From NCBI GenBank assembly GCA_021613535.1, contig CP075492.1:5146001-5210000 (forward strand): a DNA stretch of 64,000 nucleotides. Reading direction: 5' to 3'. The translations under genes were made by a program, and so were the position numbers. Position 1 is the first letter of the stretch. Every line of letters begins with the position of its first letter. Source of the stretch: Adineta vaga (Eukaryota > Rotifera). This document shows positions 10,501 through 21,108 of the stretch, one piece after another. The notes below the pieces were generated by a model, which worked only from the letters and a program-made list of their open reading frames with translations, ran no database searches and was not told the DNA's origin.

Positions 10501-11354
10501 GAATCAATGAATATTCATATCTGCCACCTGAGTCAGGTTTTTATGAAGAAGAAACCGAACCACCATTGAATTGGCCAACGAAAGGAAACATTGAATTGAA
10601 AGATTTTCAATTAAGATATCGTCCTGAACTTGAACCAGTCTTGAAAGATATCAATCTAAAAATTGAATCTCGACATAGAATTGGTATTATTGGTCGTACA
10701 GGTGCAGGAAAATCATCTATTTTCCAAGCACTTTTTCGATTTACTGATAAATCAACAATTCATGGTCAATTATTCATCGACGATATCGATATTAATCGAA
10801 TTAGTCTGAATACGTTACGCTCAAAACTAAATATCATTCCACAATCGCCTGTCTTATTTAGTAATACACTTCGATACAATTTAGATCCATTTCATCGCTA
10901 TACAGATCAACAATTATGGGATGCATTAGAAGCAGTTCAATTGAAGACAAAGATTGAAAATTTAAAAGATCAATTAAATACACAAGTAGCTGAATATGGA
11001 AATAATTTTAGTATGGGTGAATGTCAATTGCTGTGTATTGCAAGAGCACTTTTAAAACCAAGTAAAATCTTATTAATCGATGAAGCAACAGCACATGTTG
11101 ATACAAAAACAGATCAATTAATTCAACAAATTTTACGGGTAAAATTTCAAAATCATACGATTTTAACAATTGCACATCGTCTGAATACAATTATTGATAA
11201 TGATCGAATCGTGATCATGAATAATGGAATTATTACACATTATGGAACACCACATGAATTATTAACTAAAAATAATGAATTGTTAATGAAGATGAACGAC
11301 GATGATGAGGATAAAGAAGAAGAAGAAGAAGAAGAATCAGATACCTATTTGTAA
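7563..11354 (+). CDS. ABCC/MRP-type full ABC transporter
   Basis: One uninterrupted 1263-residue frame with the MRP4/CFTR layout: TMD1 (about residues 95-370), NBD1, TMD2 (about 690-960), NBD2, and no extra TMD0. NBD1 has Walker A GPIGSGKSS (452-460), signature LSGGQ (542) and Walker B ending FDD (about 566). NBD2 has Walker A GRTGAGKSS (1044), a degenerate signature FSMGE in place of LSGGQ (about 1149) and Walker B LIDEATAHVD (about 1170). In NBD1 the residue after Walker B is Asp rather than Glu (FDDP), as in other ABCC proteins, so the sites are asymmetric. The C-terminus is a run of acidic residues encoded by GAA repeats, then DTYL, a class I PDZ-ligand form (S/T-x-hydrophobic). Likely a plasma-membrane exporter of organic anions; the substrate is unknown. 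Having no intron over 3.8 kb is unusual beside its intron-bearing neighbours. Confidence 0.92.
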   Translation: MNNHNSSRKDLSMSISTNQRKPCRLDWAESSCLRWIYVVFWWWLNPILKISSQRQLTDDDLFDLSSNDDCSCLLNKLEIVWNKYENRYQQINTWKIIAKTFWKDTLQTGLILFPYFLAKVAQPLLLKGIINNINDSNVPSYVSYLYAIGLGLVKTFLVLLHHQFFFRTTRIGMQIRISLAALIYKRLLSLSTNAIQTMTTGQLVNLISNDVSKFEILYVYIHFFWAGPLLALVVFGFIWNEIGIPTLFGYTILLLQIPLQSYFSKKFRLYRKNTIQWTDERVKLTNEMLTASQMVKMYRWEEALENTIINIRKKEFQSIRKANRIRAINMAIHFFSSSLVSLTTFAGSWLMGQTLSNANIFTVLSFFGIMRDPLTIGFPYAIETLSECAVASERINQFINLSKQVSVHEQSKDGHRGIRINKASFTWNSCQISQLIDINLNVNPGSFVGIIGPIGSGKSSLLAAILGEMSLVKGQRNVNGKIAYVSQTPWIFAGTIRENILFHQQYNKDKYERVLKACCLLSDLQTFPASDATILGEKGINLSGGQKTRLSLARALYIDADIYLFDDPLAAVDSIVARAIFEQCFSHNSILIGKTRVLVTHQIQFLSEFDHCILLDHGQIEKQGSFNEFFNIDTIKQTHQKQNDLNTNHENHIAIDRSSIVDKNSIVKEEISLNGTVNGYVWLKLLTSSYGWMGLIFLIIFMLLGQSLYDATNKWLSVWSSTSGDEQRKIHYLYIYLGLAISTCIIALFRADAFFHIVLRGASVFHENMLKGVLYSSMRFYESNPVGRILNRISKDQQVLDELLPVAFFDAIQSLFMVLGSIVIIATANPWILLILLIIIPTFVWLRRIYLRISREVKRLDSITRSPIYALFSSSLNGLMTIRAFQVEEHFLHSFMDQINANTRALFIFICSSRWFALRLDLLTCFLTFFIAILSVILRKSIDPSSLALGLVYVINLSELFQWGVRQSAETENFMISAERINEYSYLPPESGFYEEETEPPLNWPTKGNIELKDFQLRYRPELEPVLKDINLKIESRHRIGIIGRTGAGKSSIFQALFRFTDKSTIHGQLFIDDIDINRISLNTLRSKLNIIPQSPVLFSNTLRYNLDPFHRYTDQQLWDALEAVQLKTKIENLKDQLNTQVAEYGNNFSMGECQLLCIARALLKPSKILLIDEATAHVDTKTDQLIQQILRVKFQNHTILTIAHRLNTIIDNDRIVIMNNGIITHYGTPHELLTKNNELLMKMNDDDEDKEEEEEEESDTYL

Positions 11355-11472
11355 TTTTTCTCTCTTTCTGATTTCTTTCATTTGAATATAATGTGAGTGA
11401 GTCTTACAAAGATATTCGTTTTGTTTGTAGAATAATTTTATTAAAAAGAAAAATGATGTATGATACAAAAAA

Positions 11473-12289
11473 TTAGCATCTACCAAGAAGAACATTATTT
11501 GGAAATTGACCTTGAAAATTACCTGCAGGTGAGTACTGAGCGACAACATATACTCCTTTACGATCACTAGTGAAAGCAAATCCAACACCAAGTCGTTGAG
11601 TCGCTTTCCAAACTACTTGTGTAAAATGACCGGTGCCCATCGAAAAACCGGGACGATTGAAATTGTACTTCTTTACTTCATCATACCAATTTGTAGTGGC
11701 AGTACTACCTGTTATCATATATAGTATAAAACGAATTAATGCTAAGACAAAATCAATAAACTTACCATCAATATTATTTAACTTAGCAGAACTTGACATC
11801 ATCCAAAGATTCTCTCCCACATTTGGTGTCCTACTATGTACCATTTGATTCATTCTGGCTAGTTTATTGGCATAATCTTGAGCTGAACGACTTAGTGCAT
11901 TATCAAGTTGAAGACTAGGTGCACAATGACGTGCACGATAAGTATTATGTGATTTTAACATTTGTTGTTGGTATTTAGTTTGATCAGTTGTAAAACTTCT
12001 TCTATTACGTTTCAATAGTTGCGAAACAAAGTTTGAATCGGAATGAAAGTTAATATTAATGAGTGGATCAATAAATTCTTTAACATCTATAGTAAAAAAC
12101 ATCTTTCTAAATATGAACTGAAGTGAAAATTGGCATAGTTTATTCACCTGACAGCAAATAGGTTTCAATGTCTTGTAGATGTCCCAGATTCAGTTCTGTA
12201 TCATTTCCATTAAGCAATGGTATACTGTATGTTGTTGCTATAAAGATGGCAAAGATGCATACCGAAGAGATTTGGATTTGTTTGTACAT
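11473..12289 (-). CDS. Secreted CAP/SCP (GAPR-1-like) protein
   Basis: Three exons on the minus strand: 12289-12148, 12086-11766 and 11708-11473. The introns are 61 and 57 nt and all junctions keep phase, giving 232 residues. A signal peptide occupies about residues 5-23. After a basic linker comes a full CAP domain: SHNTYRARHCAPSL (helix 1), HS..PNVGENLW, NWYDEV, the CAP1 signature GHFTQVVW and the CAP2 signature GVYVVAQYSPAGN, ending LGRC. The conserved His/Glu cavity residues (HS.., GENLW, GH) are present. CAP proteins are secreted and bind sterols or lipids or act in defence; the exact role here is unknown. A TATA-like element is 34 bp before the ATG. The second intron is a multiple of three and free of stops, so a naive reading translates through it. 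A dead tandem copy follows at 12636. Confidence 0.88.
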
Positions 12290-12635
12290 CATATGATATC
12301 AATGATTCGTAGTATCAATCTATATTTATATGTTCTGGTTTTGATCGTAGGAGTTATGATCCAATGACAAACGATTAATCTGTAAGATGGGGAAATTCTC
12401 ATCATGCACGATGCTCATCCTTCTATTTTTCCCATTCTTTGTTTTGTTAATATACGTCATGGTGTCAACTATTCATCATAAGTATTAATAACAAATACAG
12501 AACGTACAGGTGTGTGAGTATAAGCATCATATATGACATCACATATATTATTTATTAGTAAACATATGAGTCTATCAGTTTAAAACTTATATTGATTGTT
12601 TTATTGAAAAGAATAATGATATGCAATACAAGAAA
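12290..12635. other. Spacer between CAP gene and CAP pseudogene
   Basis: Contains the TATA-like element of the upstream-oriented CAP gene at its left end. Otherwise I see nothing supported. Confidence 0.4.
12323..12330 (-). promoter_or_regulatory. TATA-like element of CAP gene
   Basis: On the minus strand the sequence is TATAAATA, 34 bp upstream of the CAP protein ATG at 12289. Position suggests a short 5' leader; no other evidence. Confidence 0.35.
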
Positions 12636-13250
12636 CTAGCATTCAGCAGGAAGGACATTATTTTGATATTGACCTCGATAATTTCCTGTGGGAAAATAAT
12701 GAGCAACAACATATACTGCTTTACCATCATCAATCAATGCAATTCTGATACCAATTCTGTTGGTATTTTTCCAAACGACCTGAGTAACATGACCAATGGC
12801 TTTTGAAAATCCAGGATAGTTAAAGTCATATTCTTCGATTTCATTATATCAATGATCCGTAGCTGCACCACCTACAAGCATGTAGAACAATGACGTATCG
12901 TAACATAAGAGTTGATTTGATTTACCTTTGATTGTTTTTATCTTTGCTGAACTTCTTATTCTCCAAAGATTTTCTCTCACATTTGGTATATCACTATGTT
13001 CAAATGAGTTTTCTCGAGCTATTTTCGTTGCATATTCTTGAGCTGAATGACTTAATGCACTATCAAGTCGATAAGACTAGGTACACAATGTCGTTCTCGA
13101 TATGTATTATGTGACTCTAGCGTAAAGCGTTGATATGTATCTTGAAGTTTTGTAACACTTCTTCGAAATCTATTCTGCGATAAGTCAGAAACAGAAAAGA
13201 AATCTTCACCCATGAGTTGATCATTATCTAAGACAATTAACACGTTTTAA
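12636..13250 (-). pseudogene. Decayed tandem copy of the CAP/SCP gene
   Basis: The minus strand reproduces the neighbouring CAP gene: QRFTLESHNTYRERHCVPSL, then (after a shift) the helix with ENLWRIRSS, a donor AAAG|GTAAAT at the same position as the live gene's second intron, then EYDFNYPGFSKAIGHVTQVVW, VYVVAHYFPTGNYRGQ and LPAEC-stop. Lesions are visible. About 2 extra bases near 13070-13075 break the frame after VPSL. In the exon after the intron, the Trp codon of NWYDEV is replaced by TGA (near 12850). The signal-peptide exon is not recognisable upstream. Intron positions are shared with the intact gene, so this is a DNA-level tandem duplicate rather than a retrocopy. Confidence 0.82.
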
Positions 13251-13973
13251 ATGAGGTATCAAAATCGAAAGTTACATTGCCTAAATATCTGGTTTGAAAT
13301 ACGGTTGAGGATTAGTACTATTTTCTACGAATTTACTATTTGTGGTTACCACATATAGATGAAAAAGATACTCAGTAAGAAGATTGCCAATTGTTTGGAT
13401 ATTGTGTATTGATTGTTTTAAGTATCGCGAGTAACTGAATGTACTTATATAGTCTTCTTTTCTTTATTACATGAGTTATGAATCAATGTCAAGTAGATAG
13501 AAATGTTGGGCTTGGGAGAAAACTACTCACTGTATAAGTGGTTTGAGTTTCTTCTTTTCCCACGTTCTATCTATTTGCATATAATGTACTTACCATATTC
13601 TGTATCTTGTGGGTCAACTTTTTCTTTATATATACTACTTACTAATACAAAAATAACGAGAATGAATATCTCTTATCGATCCTCATGCTGGAAAATGTCT
13701 TATAATTCATTATTGTAATTCATCCATTCGAAATGAGTTATAAAATATAATCGAAAGAGTTGCATTCTCTTTATCACTTAAAGAGTTATAAATATATTTT
13801 CATATCTTAAAAATCATGTAACTTTTTTTAAAGATATTATTAAAAATTAATGATAAAAGCATATAGTACCTATCGAAAAGAATTTTCCGCTTAATAATTT
13901 GAAGAAAAACAAGAAAAAAATATTTCTTCAACATAATCTCGTTAATCTATGAATATGAAAGATACATCATAAA
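13251..13973. other. Intergenic
   Basis: Presumably holds the vanished 5' exon of the CAP pseudogene and the promoter of the receptor gene. No feature can be supported. Confidence 0.4.
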
Positions 13974-14927
13974 ATGTCGAATTCATCGAGTGAAGCTGAA
14001 CGTTTATCTCTCATTGCAAATTATGTTTTAAGTATAGGTGGTTTACCTATTTTCATTTGTGGTATCATTGGAAATTCCCTGAATTTTATAATATTTTTAA
14101 ATCGTTCTCAATTGAATAAAATACCAACATCCATCTTTCTCCTAACATCATATTCTGGAAGTTTTATGACATTGATAACTGGTCTATTACCACAATTAGT
14201 TTATCGATTAACACGAATTAATCCGCTTGTTAATTATTTAACTTTGTGCAAATTACGATGGTTTCTTGGCGTTGGCACAGCAACTATTGCCATACATTCA
14301 TTATGTTTTGCTGCTTTTCAACAGTATTTAGTAACAACAAATTCTATTCGATGCCATCAATTCATAACAAGACGACGAGCAATAATTCTTTGTATATTTA
14401 TTTACTTTTATTGTGCAATATCAGTGAGTCCAAATCTATTTTATTATACACATGTAAAAAATGCAATTAATCAAACAACGTGTGATGTAACTAATCCAAT
14501 TGTTTCTTCATATAATGCTTATAATGCTTTAATCTTTTACACGTTGATTCCAATGTCTATTTTATCCTTATTTTCCATATTGATATTAAGAAATATTCGA
14601 AAATGTTTAATTCGACGTCCATCATTAGAACAAAGTGTAACAAGTATGTTATTGGCACAAATTATTATTGTTCTTATTGCCACAGTTGCTTTTTGTATTC
14701 GAAGAATTTATATTTTTTATACGACAGATTTACGAAAAGATTCTATTCGTATTGCTCAAGATGATATTATTACAAATGTTTCAACATTATTTGGTTTTAG
14801 TATACATGGTTTTACATTTTTTATCTATCTAATTATATCAAATGCTTTTAGGAACAATATCTTTAGTTTATTTTTCCCAAGAAGACATCGTATTGCAATA
14901 CATATTCCTGCACGGGCTATTACTTGA
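13974..14927 (+). CDS. Orphan seven-transmembrane receptor (rhodopsin-like fold)
   Basis: A single-exon, 317-residue protein with seven hydrophobic segments, at roughly residues 18-42, 52-76, 92-115, 130-150, 183-206, 221-245 and 265-290. TM1 carries the GN signature (IIGNSLNF). C92 before TM3 and the Cys of TTCDV (about 167) in the second extracellular loop can form the usual disulfide. The D/ERY motif at the end of TM3 is replaced by QQYL, and TM7 lacks NPxxY (SIHGFTFFIYLIISNAFR instead). The N-terminus has an N-glycosylation sequon and no signal peptide. This matches large orphan GPCR-like families in rotifers; ligand and G-protein coupling cannot be inferred, and the missing motifs make signalling mode uncertain. 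Confidence 0.8.
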   Translation: MSNSSSEAERLSLIANYVLSIGGLPIFICGIIGNSLNFIIFLNRSQLNKIPTSIFLLTSYSGSFMTLITGLLPQLVYRLTRINPLVNYLTLCKLRWFLGVGTATIAIHSLCFAAFQQYLVTTNSIRCHQFITRRRAIILCIFIYFYCAISVSPNLFYYTHVKNAINQTTCDVTNPIVSSYNAYNALIFYTLIPMSILSLFSILILRNIRKCLIRRPSLEQSVTSMLLAQIIIVLIATVAFCIRRIYIFYTTDLRKDSIRIAQDDIITNVSTLFGFSIHGFTFFIYLIISNAFRNNIFSLFFPRRHRIAIHIPARAIT

Positions 14928-15025
14928 AAATACAGCGATAACACGAACGTGACGTTTCTTTTTTGCTTTGCCTTGCATACTTCAATATCTTCGTTAAATA
15001 GAATCTCTATTTATTATAAATTTTA

Positions 15026-16944
15026 TCATTTCAAAGATCTCATAGAACAATTATTTAAAAAAATCTCCAAAATTTTATAAGACAGTGATGTAACAGCAAT
15101 ATCCATTCGTCCATCTCTATCAAAATCTACAATACCAACTGCGACAAGTCCAACTGTAGTGTTCATCCTTATCTCTGTTTGAAAGACACCATTTCCATAT
15201 CCTAATAATATGCTTACAAAATTGTTCATATAGTTAGGAATGATTATATCCATATACGCATCTTGATTTAGATCTACAACAGTAACGCTTTGTGCTCCAG
15301 TACTAACTGTATAGATTGCTTGAACTTGAAACGTTCCGTTACCACGATTAAGTAACAAATATATTGTATTATTATATCTGTTAACACTGACTATATCCAT
15401 GTATGTATCACTGTTAAAATTTCCAGTAGTAATAAAATTCTCACTAGCTCCTACTGAATAACGATCGCCTGAAAGCGGAATTTCATCACCTCGACCAAAA
15501 TATACAAATACTGAGTCACTATAAACACTTGTAATTGCTATATCTAAGAAGTTATCTCCATTAAAATCGACAATAATCACCGATAATAAATTTGATGGTG
15601 TACTCAAATACCTCTGTGCACGAAAACTTCCATTACCATATCCAAACAACACACTAAGATAGCTTGAATCTAAATTAGCAACAGCAAGATCTTGAAAAGT
15701 ATCTCCATTTAAATCACCCACATCAATCCAAGTTGGAGATTCACCGACTGTTATATATGATTGAGTTCGGAAACTTCCATTATTAAATCCAAGTAATATT
15801 CCTAAACGATTTTCTTCACTAATAGCAACGATAATATCATTAAAATGGTCACCATTGATATCTGCTACGAGGACATAACGAGGATATACACCAACTGATA
15901 TTATGATTTGTGATTGAAATCTTCCATTAGCATACCCAAAATAAAGTCCAATTGAATTGTCATAATAATTAGCAACGACAAGATCGATAATATCATCTCC
16001 ATTTAAATCACCTTTAGCAATTGACATAGGAAGTACTCTAGTACTATAGGAAGAAGGTGAAGTAAATGACAATTGTTCACATGTTTGATCTTAAAATGAA
16101 AATTAGAGAACAAGTTCATAGAAACTAGGATACTTTTTCTCCTATCTAGTATTTTTGATTATAATATACTCACATATTGGAAAAGTTGAAGGATTTGCGA
16201 CAGAACTGCTGCTGATTGTCACACTTGATGAATTTACTGTGAATATACCGAAAAATTAATGTTCAAATAGAAAATATTGAACGAGAAAAAAGGTCGAAAA
16301 TAAAAATGTCAATTAGGGGTCTAGAGTATGGTTTCAATTTAATATCCGTGTCGAATAACTGGATAACACTCATTTCTTTTAACCACTATAATTTTGTTCA
16401 ATAAGATGCGACGAACATTTCATGCTTTCAGATAATAACAATTTCTACTAATTCGAATTTTTTGGATGCATTCTTTTTCTCGTTCGATATTTATTTTTTC
16501 GACGTTTTCAACACATACTATTTGATGTAATAGTTGTTGCCAAACTTGTTCTTGTATTTATTGGCAGTATCTCTATGAAAACATCGTTCATGAAAATGAT
16601 ATAATTTATTAAATATATTGCGGGTAAGAGTAGAAAATAAGTTCATACTCTTATAAGACTTTTTCATACATACCATCTGTATCATCTGTTAACATCGGTA
16701 GTGGTGTACTCTCATTAGATTTTTTCAAAAGCAATGGTAGATAAATAGTTACAGCAACACCACACATGCCAAGAAAACATATCAAAATAATCAAAGCTTT
16801 TTTCTTTGTTAAAACAAATCGTCTATGAAAATCGGAATTGACAATAGACATCAATGATGCATGAAATTGTACATACTCATTTACGATTACTCTTGCAATT
16901 GATACTGATGAAGGATAAACACCTATTCTGTTATTAATTCTCAT
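15026..16944 (-). CDS. Type II membrane protein with FG-GAP/VCBS beta-propeller
   Basis: Exons on the minus strand: 16944-16674, 16236-16174 and 16089-15026. All phases agree, giving 465 residues. Unlike most introns here, the first is 437 nt; the second is 84 nt. An N-terminal cytosolic region (about 48 residues) is followed by one hydrophobic helix (about 49-71), then a Ser/Thr-rich stalk and about seven repeats of 50 residues. Each repeat carries a calcium-loop-like D.NGD...D(L/I) motif (DLNGDDIIDL, DINGDHFNDI, DFNGDNFLDI, DFDRDGRMDI) and G.GNG.F turns. These are the FG-GAP/VCBS blades known from integrin alpha heads and secreted propeller proteins. Probable role is extracellular binding or adhesion at the cell surface; the partner is unknown. 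Confidence 0.85.
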
Positions 16945-19104
16945 GATTGAAATCTTATATAAATAGAAATGTAAATTAATGTGTCGTTTTATATTTTCTC
17001 ATATTGTATAAAACTATAAACTATCATATGATATATATTAGTTTTTCAACAACTCGTCCAGTCCTTTTCTTTTCAATTATTTTACGGAAGCATATTTTTC
17101 TTAATTTCCCCAACAACGACAGAAACAACATCAGCTAATGAATATTTTTTGCCAAAATATGCGTCAAATATTCAGACGAAAAACGTTTTATCAAGAAAAG
17201 AAGCATGACTTTTTCCATTATAAAACTATTTATAGCAAGACGATGGATTGTTGGTAATAGTTTTAATAGAATAACTTTCGTTCATATTACTAATGTTTTT
17301 AATAACAATATCCTTTTTTTCTAGTGAGTACTGTGACGTCAGTTACTTTAGTTTAATTGCTGCAAATATCAGGCACAGGGAACGAAGCATAAGCACATCT
17401 ATGATTTTATGTACAAAAAACGATCATTCCTTTGTTTTGATATTCTTCTGTTCAGTGTTTGATCAAAGGTTGTTGTATTCAACTTGCATGCACAACTTCA
17501 TCACAATTTTCCAAGTTAATTATTGTGAATAATTAATGTTTCTTTGCTCATTTTAGTCAAAATGAGCAAAGAAATAGACAAGCGATAGATCAGTGAGAGA
17601 AAGTGTCTTGCAGTTAGCCTGAATGGTGCAGTTGTTGATGCAGGTCTACTCCTGGTTGCTGTTCGATAATGTGTTCGAAAACTGGACAAGGGACAGTCAC
17701 GTGAACCCATCGTCACATGATTAAAGTGTTAACAAATCACATAGAAGGTGGCAACACTAACAGAGAGAACGTAAGGACGATAGACTTTCTGATTACTTGC
17801 ACGAATATCATCTAATTCAAATTTCGATTTCAATACTTCCTTCGAGTTCGTATTATCATGAACGAATCATGGGCATTACACGTCAATCAAAACATAATTT
17901 TGATTATTTTCTCCAAATCTAACAACTCTATTCTCTTGTCATCTATGCAATGAGTTACTGAAAGTTTAAGGCACCTAAGGTTTACTTCTGCTATAATCTT
18001 TTTCAGGAAAACCAATCTTTAATTGTATAGAAGATTAATTTTTGATTCTTGTATCGAGTCAACACTTCACAATATCTTTTGAAATGCATAATCTTTGACG
18101 TGTGATTTAAATTAATGTCTTGTGATTAAATCCTATAGAACATTATTTTATATATTAACTTATGATAACTCTAACGTTATATCTAAGAACTATTTTCGAT
18201 CAAAAGTATCATTAAAAATGACTAAATCCTCGAATAATCATTTTGTCTATATTTTCTTGGTTATTTGTTTCGACAAGCGACATTGCTTTGCTTTTCTTCG
18301 TACTTTACTTTGTATCAATGGACGTTGACCGCGTGGTGGGTTAAAGAAAAACAATGAAAAAGAAAAGGAAGAAAATCTTCTTCGTATATATCCATCTTAT
18401 GATCTCTTTCTGAGATTGTGAGAATGTCAAGGCGAGTTAATATCATTGAATTTGATAAGAACGTTTTGAAAAAGATAAAGAGAAAAGGAGAAAAAAATCT
18501 GAATTGATAGAGAGACTCAGAACCTAGAGAAAAGAAAGGAAGGTTATATAAGGTGGTTCATTTTTTTTTCTTTTGTAATAGTTGGTTTTGATATTATTAA
18601 AATAAAAGATTGCATTTTGCAGTTGTACGACCATTGTACAATTTCGAATTAACCAACATCGAAATGATAATGTATAACATTATGATTTGCATAAGATCAT
18701 GTTACACTTGAAAATAGTGGATCATATTGATTCAAACAATCATATATTGAAGAATATTATCATAACTTTTGTAAAGATGATAAACAAGACTTACATTTAT
18801 TTTTCAACATAAACTTCCTATTATTCTTCTCTATAATGAGAAATATAACATTAAAAATAAACAAAGACTCGTTTTAAATCACGTCGTGATAATGTGTCAG
18901 GATAGCTCGTAAAGTAAAGTCACATTGATGTATTGAAATGAGGAAAAAAGCATGATGACTGTGACATGATCGTCTTCTATGTTTTGTCTTGCAAGGATAT
19001 TTGATTCATATAGGACTAAGTCTCTTTTAATATTGATTTTTGATTTTTTAGTTTGAAATTTTTCAAAAGATATCGCTCTAAAAAGTTCTATAATTTTCTA
19101 ACGA
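16945..19104. other. Long intergenic region
   Basis: More than 2 kb without a supportable gene. It contains a perfect hairpin at 17539-17574 (separate entry). Small open frames at 17293-17532 and 18122-18328 have no motif or splice context. I find no tRNA or rRNA. Confidence 0.45.
17539..17574. repeat. Perfect 16-bp inverted repeat with 4-base loop
   Basis: TTTCTTTGCTCATTTT at 17539-17554 and its exact reverse complement at 17559-17574 flank AGTC. A perfect 16-bp foldback is unlikely by chance at any one place. It could be a transcript hairpin, a cruciform, or the scar of a template-switch or foldback event. No gene is adjacent, so a terminator role is not supported. Confidence 0.85.
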
Positions 19105-20070
19105 TCAATCGTAATCACGATCTATTTCTTTCTTGATATACCATATATTTTTTATCACATTTGGTTTAACACCAACACTATCAGCAAATCGAAGTAGATC
19201 ACACTGAACGGCTATCCATTTCCAATCATCTCCGACAAGAATACCACCAGGCTGTAATAATTCCCAATACAATTCTAATTCAACTAATGTTTCACCTTGT
19301 AAATGTGCACTATCCAAAAAGATTATTTGTGGAAATAATTTATATCGAAGTAAAATTTGTGCACCAACTAATGATGGTGTAGATAAAGGCAGAACAGTAT
19401 TAGTCAATTCTGCTTCAATCATATTTGCAAGAAATTGTTCATAAATCGTCGGTCGTCCGAACTCTATACCAATCAAAGGTCGTTCTTGAATCCAATGTTC
19501 AACACTACCTAACCATGTATCAATACATAATAATACAGTTTTGTCAGCCCATGCTGGATTATTTTGAATGACACGTCCAATATTAGATGATGATTTACCA
19601 ATAAAGCTACCAATTTCAACAACTAAATGGAGAGGAATACTAAGTTCTTGTGCTATTGATTTGAACACTAGTCGTGTCATTGATGTATACGGGTAAGATC
19701 TATTAAAATGCTTTTTATGATAATTAGGCCATGATTTATAAATATTTTTTGTATTTGAACCGTAAAGTAATGAATGTAATTGATTAAATGATATTGAATA
19801 GATCGGACGACGAGCAATCCATTGTGGATTTTTTAGAATTTGAAAATATTCTTGAAAAAGATCTTTCGCTTTCATATGTGGATCATATGGAAGACAACCT
19901 TTATGTTGTTTAAGTAATGGTCTTTTCATAGGAATAAAAACATTTTCACTTGACCTTTTTGGTGATAAACAAGGTACTGTTGTTCGTGATGTATTCATAT
20001 TGAAGATGATATAAAAAACAACACCGGCAACACACATCCATACTGGTATTTTGTATGATAACAAATTCAT
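19105..20070 (-). CDS. Membrane-anchored class I methyltransferase-like protein
   Basis: A single-exon 321-residue protein. An N-terminal signal anchor (about residues 8-25) predicts a type II protein with the catalytic domain in the Golgi/ER lumen or outside. The domain shows the SAM-binding motif I VEIGSFIGKSS near residue 150, an acidic CIDTWLGS (strand 2 region), then FLDSAH and a GGILVGDDW motif typical of the methyltransferase-24/cephalosporin-hydroxylase-like fold. The exact substrate is unknown; bacterial relatives modify sugars or secondary metabolites. Placement behind a signal anchor favours a role on glycans or secreted small molecules, which is inference. Confidence 0.72.
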   Translation of the reverse strand: MNLLSYKIPVWMCVAGVVFYIIFNMNTSRTTVPCLSPKRSSENVFIPMKRPLLKQHKGCLPYDPHMKAKDLFQEYFQILKNPQWIARRPIYSISFNQLHSLLYGSNTKNIYKSWPNYHKKHFNRSYPYTSMTRLVFKSIAQELSIPLHLVVEIGSFIGKSSSNIGRVIQNNPAWADKTVLLCIDTWLGSVEHWIQERPLIGIEFGRPTIYEQFLANMIEAELTNTVLPLSTPSLVGAQILLRYKLFPQIIFLDSAHLQGETLVELELYWELLQPGGILVGDDWKWIAVQCDLLRFADSVGVKPNVIKNIWYIKKEIDRDYD

Positions 20071-21108
20071 TAAATTTTCAACGTATATTTACTATATAAA
20101 GATAACTTTTATCGATGGATGTTAAATAGAAAAATGCTTCCCAATGATTGTTTGGTTTGTAGAAATGATTCGATATAGACATATAGCCAACGAGAGAAAA
20201 AACAAGGACAACATTTGTGTTTATAAAAATCTAGTATGAAATCAGTCATGTATAACATATAATTATACAGGATATAATTTCTATAAATTGAGTCATTCTA
20301 TGTGTATATAAATGTAAATAATATCGACGATTTTACTATTTGAGTGCCATGATAATTGTACTTGGAGACAACGAATGAAGAAATTGTGTTATTTTATTTA
20401 TGTTCATACTATAATGAACTGTTTTCTTTTTCCTGTATTTTAACGTTCTTCATAAGTGTAAATATACGTATATTTTTGGTTCACTGCTTCTCTTTATGCT
20501 TCGTAATCCAAAGTAATCATGGAAATGAGTTTACCACACTCGTCAATATCGAATTAGTCGCACCAATGTAGATCATACGGTGTTATTGAAGCGGAAGTAA
20601 CTATCAGTGAGAATTCAAAGATCTTCATTTACAACTGGTTGATAACAGTGATCTTTCACTCAATCAGAGCTTGTCTCATATGTATAGTATTGTAAAGAGA
20701 ATGAATTAATTGGAACATCACAAATACATATATTTCATGTACTACTCGGTTATTCATCTTCTTTCTTGGTTTTATATTATTGAATTATGGGAAGAAATTA
20801 GTATTCTGTTTGCAATGCATACTATAACTAATCTCAACATTGCGAGACGATTGTGTGTTTTTTACTTATATTCACTACGCAAAAAAATGTAAGAGATTCA
20901 TTTCAAACATTGCTCAAATGCTATATACAACATCGGAAAGACACATTGAAAAATGATCAGGGTCAGTATTGACAAAACTTTATAGAAAAATACTGTTCTT
21001 TCCAAAATCTAATATATTGATGCATACAGAGGATATTTCACGTATGTTTGTGCTCATTAATTCATTTCAGCTTGTCTATGTTGGCATATAAAATCATTCA
21101 CAGAAGAT
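20071..21108. other. Intergenic; probable 5' leader of ART gene at right end
   Basis: No coding gene seen. At about 21065-21072 a TTTCAG|CTTGTCTATG sequence precedes the next ATG. The neighbouring paralogue has the matching TTTTAG|TTTGTCTATT before its own ATG. This suggests a conserved intron in the 5' untranslated region of both ART genes. Confidence 0.45.

Noticed and set aside
11305-11335. GAA repeat as a separate microsatellite feature
   Set aside because: It lies in frame at the ABC transporter C-terminus and codes for its acidic tail; the similar GAA/CAA run near 41540 likewise codes for E/Q in the protease.
11709-11765. Extra 19 residues inside the CAP domain
   Set aside because: They are intron sequence of length divisible by three without stops; the CAP fold has no insertion there and splice sites are good.
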